From positions 2,480,001 to 2,544,000 of the forward strand of contig JACCLO010000009.1 of the NCBI GenBank assembly GCA_029448655.1: 64,000 nt of DNA, in the 5' to 3' direction. The translations under genes and the position numbers were made by a program. Source of the stretch: Wolfiporia cocos. Its lineage: Eukaryota > Basidiomycota > Agaricomycetes > Polyporales > Phaeolaceae. Of the stretch, positions 34,639 through 44,855 are shown in pieces. Every line of letters starts with the position of its first letter. Position 1 is the stretch's first letter. The notes beneath the pieces are model-generated. The model had not been told where the DNA came from. It did no database searches and saw only the letters and a program-made list of their open reading frames with translations.

Positions 34639-36496
34639 ACATGTGTACCGGTGCTCATACATATCTTTGAATCTTGTATGCCCAACTACCTATACCTGCT
34701 TGACCATGTTGAAAGCCCATTCCCAGTGAAAACTACAGTCAAGCACTGTTAGGCTGATCCACACTGAGCCATATCAAACAGACACAACCAATCTCAATCA
34801 TGTTCTTCCAGATGCACCTCCATCAGGTCAGCATCACTCATGCTCTACCAATGTTCTCTGCAAGCTTGACCATCGTGTTGATTACATAGTTCCTCTCAGC
34901 CACACAAGATTCATTGTGATGTAACATGAAAACTTTCTGTGGAGCACGGTTTCTCTCTGACCACCATCTTGTTTTCTCTTACTACTATTTCACTGTCGCA
35001 GCTTTACAGTATGGGCTCTCTGCATTGGTATGTTCAAGTCTATTCATGGCAGAACATTAACTATCATCAATGTGGCAGCACTGTGTACAGCCACTCCTAC
35101 AGCAACAGCTGTGGCCACTGTCTCTAGCTCCTGAGACAGTCATGCCAGCCGGTGACTCTATGTTGCATTTCATTGGTGGTGGACAGGTCTTGACTAACAC
35201 CAGACGAAGTTAAGGAGGTGCATTCTCACCTTATGATCACCTCATTACAAGCACTGACATACATCATTAGAACTGGAAGATGAAAGCTGAGGGGCTTCCT
35301 GTATCGGTATGTGACCATCAACAGCTTCACAGTTGGGTATCTGATTTGATTGAAGTGGCATTTGCAGGAAGACACTACTATCTTAGTACGTCCTTAGTCA
35401 CACCACATCATCTACTGACAGTATATGTGCATCAGGAATTCATGTGCTAAAAATTGTGCTGCCCACTGCCTCACAGATGGAGCCCATATGATAGCATGTA
35501 CCAACATGGATTTGCCTGGTTCGGGTGTCCGCACTGCACACAGGTGCATATTGTTGCTCGACATGACTCTGTCTGATCCTGCATGTGTATACCTAGATTT
35601 TTTGCTCACTTTTCCTGTCTGTGTATGTTTCAATGTGATTCTGCCTCTTTTGTATCTACAAATGCATGTCTGTGTATGATTCAGCATGTTTTTTATTGGT
35701 GGTCCAGCTTGTTTTATAATGGACCGAGTCGGATGTATGGTGTCTACAGTGGTGCAGTATGGATAAGCGAGGCTGTCAATGGATTAGGAAACATCAGCGG
35801 GTCACAATGAGCCATGCAGAGACATTACATGGAATGCTGTGACTTGGTCTGACTGACAAAATTGGAATGGTGCCATATTTGCTCACTCCACCATGCCTAG
35901 CCACACGCAGCTGAGATGTGGAGTGGTATGTTTCTATATGGACAGGCATGTAAGTGCTTGACCATAGTTATCACTGGGGCCAATTCTTCAGTCTGTTCTC
36001 TTGCTGCAGAGCTCATAGCCAAGCAGTCCACAGTACCTGTAACATTCACAGCTATGTCTGTAAGCTCAATGTCATGGGCAAAATGTGACTCACACTTAAA
36101 CTCATGCTAAGTGCTTCTGAAGCACCCTCCCTACAATCACCTACACTCACTACACAGTGCCATTACTGGTGGCTAGGATATATATGTGTAAATGCTATGC
36201 TAATATATATAGGGGGTAGAGCGCTAAGTTCAGACTTCATTCTGAACTTGGCATTCTTCCACCTGCCTCACCCCAGTTAGCTCTGAGGGCCCAGGGTGGT
36301 CTTGTCACTCAACCTGGTGAGTATATTCTGGTTTCTGTAAGAGGAACCCCAAGAATGCAGATATAGATGGGTTTGTTTCATGGAATACCTGAAGGATATG
36401 AAGAAATTGCTCGAGAGTGAAGCCATGGTGAACTGAAAGCAGTGGACTTGTGATCATACATATATTGCATGCATCTCATAGCAAGCACATTGCATC
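34639..36496. other. Interior of the Mutator-like element, unassigned
   Basis: About 1.9 kb of CpG-poor sequence with short open frames on both strands (for example 35425-35679) and no domain I recognise. It could be decayed cargo or element sequence. Confidence 0.4.
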
Positions 36497-36501
36497 TGTA
36501 T

Positions 36502-37849
36502 TGTCACAGGTTGATTTCATTGCCCTAGCCAACGAATAGTACCTAACACCTTTTCTTATCTTATCTAAGTGCCGACCTATCACATCACATGCCAGGACCC
36601 CAAACACTCCATATACCATATATGAAACCATAACCCCAGACACCCTGTGCCATGTACCACACCCATTATAGGGTTACAATACTCAAAGGACTATAACTGC
36701 TGACTAAGAACTATACAGTAGCCAAACAATGTACAAACAACTAGATAGCATATATCTGGCCAATGAGCATGGTAGCACCCCAGACTCATCTTGGGCTTTT
36801 ACACCTTGAACAATCCAGACTGGTAATATGCCTTTGTGCATGTACTATTGTCACAGGACAATTTCAAAATCCTAAGACACAACCAATCCAATACCCTGCT
36901 CATGGTTAAGACAGACAACCACCAATACCAGAGCACCTCCAAAACACTCATCAACCCCTGTTAACCATGCTAGAACCAGATGCCATAGCTAGTAGAAGCC
37001 CCTGGATACAGAATCACCCAGGGCACTAGCCAAACAGCCTCATGGCATTGCCAGCCACATCTAAACCCTAACCCTAGTCAAAGCAGCACCAGCCACACCA
37101 CTGCCTAAATATCCATTGCCATCAACCATGTACAGGTCACCACAGCAGCAGCCAGACTCTGGTCACATAAATCTACCAACCTGTGTCATTGAACCATCTG
37201 TGCCACACCATGCACCACATTACCTGTCATCCTAAGTACCTGGGTCACCCATGCCACATCGCACATCATGTAACCCAATCGACCTGTGTACCAACCTGGC
37301 CAACAGACACCTAAATGTCATCTGTCTCTGACAAACCCTTGCCATTACTGGCACGACCTATTATCTATAGACCTGGCCATTATGGGCCTTAAAAACCCAT
37401 GGTCAACAGGAACCACTGATCATATACTGATCCACAAGAACCACCAATCATCATACACCATTACCAACTAAACCTTGATCAATGAGAACCACCAATCACA
37501 TCACAGATCAACAAGAACCATCGGTCCCTGATCATCATGACACACTAACTACTTACTATGGTGCTCCCCACATACCTGCTATGCTGGCATGACTACCTTG
37601 ACAGATGCAGACACAGCCACTTTACTGTCAGATGCCATTACTGGCCTAGTAGCACCAAACACTGTACAAACATATATACTGGCCGACAAGCTGTGTAAGG
37701 CCCCAGACTTGTCTTGGCCATTTACACCTCGTACTACCTCAGATCACAATGTGCCTTTGTGCAAGTAACATTGCCCAAGCTCTAGTGCTGAGAAGTTAGT
37801 GCATGTCAACTATTACCCTGGCTCTTGTTTGAGATCATTGCTTGGGTCA
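36502..37849 (+). mobile_element. Solo LTR-4 interrupted by LTR-3
   Basis: TGTCACAGG at 36502 to CTTGGGTCA at 37849. Removing 36849-37813 leaves 383 bp colinear with other LTR-4 copies. The flanks TGTAT/GTATT match only partly, so the outer TSD is uncertain. Confidence 0.65.
36849..37808 (+). mobile_element. Solo LTR-3, CpG-depleted
   Basis: 960 bp, TGTCACAGGAC...GTGCATGTCA, exact TSD ACTAT (36844-36848, 37809-37813). Diverged relative of the CpG-rich LTR at 17152, with many CpG sites changed to TpG or CpA. Confidence 0.75.
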
Positions 37850-38207
37850 GTATTACTGAAGTAGATGGAAACTAAACTACTCTTTTTACTTGTGTGTGCA
37901 AACAGCATGTGCACTCTGTGCTGTGAGTGCCAGTATGCACATACTCCGCTGCTTGACTGGTGTGCACCTGCAGTGGGGTTATGCTAATCACAAGCTGTGA
38001 ATGTGCCAAAAGTGTTGTTTGAGAGTGCCCATTTAGCACATGTCAACTGGCACCCGGGGATTTTGGATGACCAGTTTGGCCATCCGTTCTCCTCCCCTTA
38101 CTCCTGACTGATATAGTAATTATCACATGATTCACATTCTGAGTGTTTAGCACAACTATGACTGTTGGAGCAAGAACACTCCAGCGATGGCTGGTTCTAG
38201 GAGCCTG

Positions 38208-38348
38208 GGGAAACCCTTGATTACAAGAGACAAGACATTGTGCCTATGCTAGCAGGTCAGGTTTGGAAGCTATATGGGGCCATTCTGGCACAGGCTCAAG
38301 GAGACAGGATTCTCAGCTGCCCTCAGTACTCTGGAGCATTGAAGAGAG
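38208..38348 (+). pseudogene. 'WNWKxG' F-box gene, fragment 3
   Basis: ETLDYKRQDIVPMLAGQVWK then LYGAILAQAQGDRILSCPQ in the frame of fragment 2, up to the LTR-7 insertion. Confidence 0.65.
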
Positions 38349-39093
38349 TGTCAGGGTTAAAGAACCAATTATAACACACATCCCAAACAGTTCCCAAAAA
38401 CCAGTCATAATAAATCCCAAACCAATCCACATGGTTCAATCCAATAACAACCCAGTTCTATCTGAACCCTCTAACAAAATCCATAAAGCAATAACACCAT
38501 AAATCACAGCAGCATTAAAAATAAAACCAATAAATCCCATTATCACAGAAGACCCAGAAGACGTCCCAATAAACTCCACAAAGAACCACAAGAAGTATTC
38601 TAATAACCCCAGAAGCACAAGGATTCCATAAGGCGACATTTAAACATAAGGTTGAACAAGTTCCTAATCTTCCAGTGATACATTAAGTCAAAAGCCAGAC
38701 AGTAATCAAGTTCACTTCTTTCATTAGTTTACACTTCACAGAAGCATTCCTGAAAATATCAGAACCACATATATATTCCAGGAAGCGTTCATACAACTTC
38801 AACTCAATCACAATTCAGGGATCAGTAGATATACAGGGTTACCACACATCGCAGATCCCCAGCCACATCACACATGTTACAATTCACAGAAACCCTTGAC
38901 AAAGGTCTAATGAAGTCTACTAACTCTAGTTCACTACCCAGACACCGCTAAACCATTACAGGTATGCGAGACACATAGGTACACACATAGACCCATGTAT
39001 ATATAGTAGAAACCCACCAAGTCTGATCCTCAGCTTGGTTTTATTCAAGTATATCCTCCTCAGTTCCTCTTGTACCTGGGCATCGGTCTGACA
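38349..39093 (+). mobile_element. Solo LTR-7
   Basis: 745 bp with TGTCAG/CTGACA ends and exact TSD GAGAG (38344-38348, 39094-39098). A TATATATAG lies at about 38998. A/C-rich on the plus strand. No sister copy in the window. Confidence 0.8.
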
Positions 39094-39312
39094 GAGAGGA
39101 GGTGGACTCTGAAGGATCGTTATTCAGGACTTTGGAATGGACCCTTCCTAAGATCTCTTGGTGGTCATCCAGCGGCCATCGTGGTGCATATATACTGTCA
39201 CACCGTAAGTTAGCACCTGCTAATAAATGGCCATGATATGTGCCATCAGTCCCATCAATCTCATTCATATTCATCTGTGTGTGCTGAGCATGGGGGCTGC
39301 CCACCCATCAGC
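39094..39312 (+). pseudogene. 'WNWKxG' F-box gene, fragment 4
   Basis: After LTR-7 the frame reads GGL, stop, RIVIQDFGMDPS, stop, DLLVVIQRPSW, matching the family block DFGMDPSQDLLVLVEVP apart from the stops. A later HIHLCVLSMGAAHPSAP in another frame implies an indel. Ends at the R1 insertion. Confidence 0.6.
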
Positions 39313-40654
39313 CCCAGTGAAAGCACCTCATACCAGAACCTACCAATTGATAATGGGTACGATCTGATACAAAACCGAACGGTTGATAGGAATGGGTATG
39401 ATTTTAAGCGTCCAACATCCTAGCAGTAGCTACTGTACGATACCCAATGCTATCAGAGAAGGATTTGATATGTAGCATTTATACCTCATTATACATAAGA
39501 TTTTTTCCAGCATACTGAGAGCTACTGCAAAATACCAGAGGGCCTTGGCTGAGAAATTCCGCCTACTCAAAATTATCAGGTTATACTCATACCTAGAGGC
39601 CTTTGCTCTTCATTCAATCAGAATGTATCAATACATCTCAAAGTCTAATTGCTAAGCTGCTGAAATCTATCGAAGGCTACTAGAACATACCCTGAACATT
39701 TCGATGCAGGTTTTGCATTATACCGAATCCTCCCGCAGTGCCATGTGCGCAGACCCACAGACTCAACAAGAATACCAAGTTCCTTGCAAAACAGTGCATG
39801 TGGCACCGCTGGTGTTAGTGAACAATCTGCAGACACAGTGTGATTCGCACACATACCTTCACGGCACATAGCCAAAATGCACTGCACATTGCATTTCCAG
39901 GCACTGCATATGTCATGTTCAAATCTGAACCTATAAACAGAGAATCCATACATGCACCTTGTCCCTCACGGAATTGTGCATGTGGCATCATTGTCCCCAG
40001 AATGTGATTGGCACCACCGTAGCGGTTTGTGCTCACACACAAACCGCCATGGAATAAGCTAGTATTTAGGTGGGAAAGGGAGATGCATGTACCTTAGCAC
40101 TGTGATCTCGAAAAGTGAGTGGAGGAAATGGCATTAATGTGTACCGGAAAAACTCAAAGATTGGAGGTTTTCGTAATCAAGCTGAGAGGATGGTTAGGGA
40201 CTCAAGAGATGACAGAGGCCGGTGTGTGTGTGCATATGCTCACTAAATCTACATCCAAAGCCTTAAATATGCTGGTATAAGGCAGCTACTCCTTGGGATG
40301 GTGGAGGTACGAAGAAGAGATGAGGGGAAAGAAGATGCTACTGTGACGAGACACCTGCCTATGACGCAATTTTGTGACTAGCTCATGTGGGCACTTGGGT
40401 TTGTGAGCAGCGCAGTGTGGACTTGCAAGTTCATTGCATTTTTGTATGTACCACAATGAGGAGCATATAACTACCACTAAACAGTGCTCTGCCAATAACT
40501 AGTATGTATGGGTACGTCGAAAGTCTTGGCGGACCACCCGGACTCTTGGCATTTAGCTTTTATTAGCTTGCGGTATGAATGATTATCTCAATATAGTTTC
40601 TGATATTAACTGATATTTACAGGTAGACTAAGGATATGGCAGCTTTTCACTGGG
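39313..40654. mobile_element. R1, complete TIR element
   Basis: 1342 bp with ends CCCAGTGAAAGC and GCTTTTCACTGGG (imperfect inverted repeats) and a 7 bp direct repeat CATCAGC (39306-39312, 40655-40661). No transposase frame. Copy 1 lies at 18910. The superfamily is unclear: CAGTG would suit hAT, but 7 bp does not. Confidence 0.6.
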
Positions 40655-40676
40655 CATCAGCACCCAGCCCCACCAT

Positions 40677-41676
40677 TAGTGTTGCGAAGTCCAGTCCCAA
40701 GGACCGCTGAAGACCAAGGACAGGACCAGGACGGACTGATTAGGACCAATTCAGCGGTCCGATCCAGTCCCTGTCCTATCATGGTCCTGGTCCTGGTCCC
40801 AACAAGTTGTCAATCTATACAGGACCAGTTGGGACCAGTCTGGACCAGTCCCGGACCGGTCCCAAAAGTTAGCATAGAATAGTGCTTCGACTCCAAGGTT
40901 GTAAACTATGATGCACTAATTTAAACATAAAATCAAGTACCTAAGACTCCAGTAGTGATACAAGATGATCTGCATCATGTATGTACCACTAGCTAAGCAT
41001 CACAAAACCTGACAAGAATAGTTTTCACCAGTAAAGCTTCTGATATTAATGATACAATGAAGTACTGCTATTTTCTTGGGCAGTGCTTAACACATGCAGT
41101 CTGCCATCACATTATCACTAATCTTGTTGACTTGCACACAGTTGTATATTATCCTGCCCAGTAGCTTTGACACTTGCATATTGAAATAGATATATATGCA
41201 GTTCAATCTCATGCAGTCACTGGCTTCCAACCACTTGGTGGTCACTATTACTACTCATTGTGTCATACAAGAATGTAACAATAAAATGTCATCAGGTTAA
41301 ACCTGAGATGTGCAGTCACCACAGTGGCATATATAAATATATACCAGCTTCAGTGTACCAACCATACTGGCAAAACTCAACAATCAGTACATCATAGTCA
41401 ATTTGCAAGCTGTGCTAAGTATGTTTTGATACATGTTGAGCAATAAGTGCCCTTTCATCATAATTCTTACAAATATAATCTAGTGAAGTGAATGACCATT
41501 CAATTGGTCCTGGACCGGTTCAGACCAGTCCTGGAACTGGTATAGGACCATGGTCCTGCTTGGGATTGGTCCTCAGTCAGGTCTCTCATTAACCACACTG
41601 GTGTTGTCCTGGTCCTGGTCCTTGGTCCTGCCCAAAACATGCAAAAGACCGGACCAGACCAGACCTTGCAACACTA
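40677..41676. mobile_element. hAT-C, complete non-autonomous element
   Basis: 1000 bp, TAGTGTTGCGAAGTCCAG...CTTGCAACACTA, exact 8 bp TSD CCCACCAT (40669-40676, 41677-41684). Subterminal arrays of GGACC/GGTCC at both ends. No transposase. Confidence 0.85.
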
Positions 41677-42623
41677 CCCACCATTCTGTCCCACAGGCCT
41701 GAGGGCAATGACTCCTCATATACAATCTCGGTGTCTGTGGAATATCTAGGTGTTCTCTTTGCCCATAATAACAAACACCACAATGAGCTAGTCATATGGA
41801 ATTGGAAGAGTGGTACTTGTGGACTGGTGAGTCTGGACATTGAACATTGATGTGCCATTTACAATGTGATATTTGGGCCTTGTCTGGTCAGCTTTGGATG
41901 ATGGCTTCCTAGTGGAGCACGACAGCAATATGTGAGAACTGGAACTTGCTGTAGTTGATTTCCTCAACGCATCCTCTGACAAAGTAGAGGTTTCAGATGA
42001 AGCATTCACATGTTCACTCCACTATCCTCAATTGGCCGACCCGGTCCTGCCCCTCTCTGTCAGTGTTTGTGCAGATCTGGCACCATCATGGACACCACAC
42101 CCAGATCTGCGGATACCATTCTTCACCTCACACAATGATAGATTACTTATGGCAACATGATGTGTTGCTGAGGGTGGCATCAGGAGGTTGCTGCTACTCT
42201 TTGCACTGTCCTCAACAACAATATCCCATGTTGTATCACTGCAAGGCAAAACTGGGTATCACATTGCCTGGGAAGACTGAGGCCCAATGAATTTGTGAAT
42301 CATATCTGCCCCTTGATTGCACTCATCTGTATGGGTCTGTTATGTCTTCGGAACCAAGTCTGTTTTTTTGGAGACAGGGCAAGGACTTAGGCCTGTGGGT
42401 CTTTGATTTTAACATCTTGCCTAGCGAAAGGCAGCTTGCTGAGCAGACCAACTCGTCCCACATGGAAGCTGAAGAAAATCAGTTCATCAATTCTGCAGAC
42501 CAGTACATCTTCCAGAACAAAGTGATGACAAGTTTACCATACTGCATGTCAAAATTTATGGAAAGGTGCCTGCTTGTGAGGCTATATGCTCCCTTTCAGA
42601 CTCCAGGGACTTCATCTGGATGG
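41677..42623 (+). pseudogene. 'WNWKxG' F-box gene, fragment 5 (C-terminal half)
   Basis: Recognisable blocks: EYLGVLFAHNNKHHNELVIW NWKSG (about 41735-41815), followed by a plausible GTGAGT...TCAG intron; LHYPQLADPVLPLS, WTPHPDLRIPFFTSHNDRL (about 42085-42150); ISHVVSLQGKTGYHIAW; and LWVFDFNILPSERQLAEQ (42390-42440) to KVMTSLPYCMS. At least three stops or frame changes. Cut at 42623 by the LTR-4 nest (TSD GATGG). Nothing convincing of the gene is seen beyond 54005. Confidence 0.7.
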
Positions 42624-42985
42624 TGTCACAGTCCAATTTCATCCAACTAGCCTCTGACTAAATTCACACCAAAGTACCTTATCTTATCTAGGTGCCCGCT
42701 CCACAGTTACCTGCAAGACCCCAAACACCCCATATATCATATGCAGATACCATGACTCCAGACACCCTGTACTATGTACTTACACCTATTATAGGGTTAC
42801 CTTACAATTCTATGAACTCATGCTGACTAATAACTGTACAGTAGCCAAACATGTACAAACACCTAGATAGCATATATACTGGCTGACAAGCTGGGTAGCA
42901 CCCCAGACTTGTCTTGGCCTTATATGCCTTAAGTAGCCTCAGATCAAGAATATGCCTTTGTGCAAGTTCTATTCCCCTGTGTTAT

Positions 42986-43695
42986 TGTTACGGGTCGAAT
43001 ACCCGTTCGTATATTCGAGTCGCGAATATAGATTGTTCTTCTGCACGTAGGCACGTCGCCGTATGCAAGGCAAACACTCGTTAGGTGCCTTCAAGTCCTA
43101 AGTGAAGTCCTTAGGAGATCGGTTAATATCCAATACGCGTTAGAGGATATAATCTGTTCGGGTGCGAGTCGAACAAAATATAAGACTCGCCTAAGTCCGA
43201 GAAGTCAGTGTGCACTTCGAGGACTTAGTCGTTCGGTTGCTCGAGGGAGAAATACTGAGCGTAGTTTCCTACGTTTGAGAACGAGTATAAGACTTCTTGT
43301 TTGTACAACAAGGTCGAGCTAAAGAGCTTCGACAGTAAGTACATGACTTGATATACTACGTTGGGTTTTAGGGGTCAAGTCCATCCCAGATGTCACCGCT
43401 ACTATCTACGCTATAGTACCAAACGTTTGATAAGTATGGAGTGATATATCTGAAATGATAGATAGAAATGAAGATGGTGGTTGAACGCCATCTATCAGCC
43501 GCGGGATGATAAAGATGAAACGGTGGCAGAGTTGGATCTGCCAGAAGTGAAACGCGCCCTACATGCTAGTACAACTGGGGACATGCCCAGCAGAGTCACG
43601 AGTAGCCAGGGGGTTGGTTGCGCAACAAGTCCCTGTATTGTATTCGCCCGGTGGTGAGTTCTGTTGATATTCGAAAAATCAAAATAACCGTAACA
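42986..43695 (-). mobile_element. Solo LTR-1
   Basis: 710 bp, TGTTACGGGTCGAATACCC...ATAACCGTAACA, exact TSD GTTAT (42981-42985, 43696-43700). Close to the LTRs of copy B but including its own variants; CpG-rich and young. Confidence 0.9.
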
Positions 43696-44102
43696 GTTAT
43701 GGATCAAATATTTGTTCAGCTGAATTAACTAAGTCGGGTTACTCAGCGTATAAAGTAGCACACTACTTGTTGGACTCAGCAGAGTCAGAGTGTCAATATA
43801 CAAGTTGTAGGCTTAATTACCTAGGCCTTTGAGAACAAGTATAAGATCCTTGTAATTTAACAAGGTCGAGCTGAGGAACTCAACCAATATTTACATCGGA
43901 TTATATACTACGATCCTATAACTGGGGTCATAGTGTCCTTGGTGCTGCTGCCACTAAGTCCGTAAGGCTAGCATGCTAAGATAACAAATCTGAAGTGTTG
44001 TGGTTGAGCGCAACAGTGACTGAAACATAGGAACCCTGTGGTTAGACACATGATATCAACTAGAACCTGATATGTTGCAAGACTAGGGGCATAGGGTTGT
44101 TG

Positions 44103-44809
44103 TGTTACGGTCATTTTAATTTTTCGAATATCGACAGAACTCACCACTGGGCAAATACGATACAGGGACTTGTTGCGCAACCAACTCCCCTGGCTACTCG
44201 TGACTCTACTGGGCGCATCCCCAGTTGTACTAGCCTGTAGGGCGCGTTTCACCCTTGGCAGATCCAACTCTGCCACCGTTTCATGTTCATCGTTTACTAG
44301 CTGGCAGATGGCGTTCAACCGCCATCATTCCTATCTATCGTCTCAGATATATCATTCCATAACTATCAAACGTTTGGGACTATAGCGTAGATAGTATCGG
44401 TGGCATCTGGGACAGACTTGACCCCTGAAACCTAGCGTAGTATAAAAACTCGTGTACTTACCGTCGAGGCTCTTCAGCTCGACCTTGTTGTATAAACAAG
44501 AAGTCTTATACTCGTTCTCAAACGTAGGAAACTACGCTCAGTATTTTCTCTCGAGCAACCGAACGACTAAGTCCTCGAAGTGCACACTGACTTCTCGGAC
44601 TTAGGCGAGTCTTATATTCTCTTCGACTCGCACTTGAACAGATTATATCCTCTAACGCATATTGGATATTAACCGATCTCCTAAGGAATTCACTTAGGAC
44701 CCGAAGGCATCTAACGAGTATTTGCCTTGCACACGGCGACGTGCCTACGTGCAGAAGAACGATCTATATTCGCGACTCGAATATACGAACGGGTATTCGA
44801 CCCGTAACA
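44103..44809 (+). repeat. 5' LTR of copy B, with promoter
   Basis: TATAAAA at about 44441, then about 35 nt downstream AGCTCGACCTT (44476-44486), the proposed transcript start and primer sequence. 707 bp. Confidence 0.95.
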
Positions 44810-44810
44810 G

Positions 44811-44821
44811 AAGGTCGAGCT
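44811..44821 (+). other. Primer-binding site, self-priming type
   Basis: AAGGTCGAGCT, one base after the 5' LTR, is the exact reverse complement of LTR positions 44476-44486. I recognised no tRNA 3' end in it. Confidence 0.6.
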
Positions 44822-44855
44822 TATCACTCCCTCACCTACCACGGTGCAAGGGCAC

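Larger units (their letters stand above)
33838..38207. mobile_element. Mutator-like TIR element (non-autonomous), with nested insertions
   Basis: Inverted termini of about 122 bp (CAGGCTCCTAGAACCAGCC inward at both ends; about nine differences, all transitions) flanked by GGGAAACCT/GGGAAACCC (33829-33837, 38208-38216; 8 of 9). Long TIRs with a 9 bp TSD suggest a MULE. No transposase found. The net interior after removing hAT-B2 and the LTR-4/LTR-3 pair is about 2.1 kb, unassigned. The insertion splits an F-box exon whose frame resumes exactly on the other side. Confidence 0.7.
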
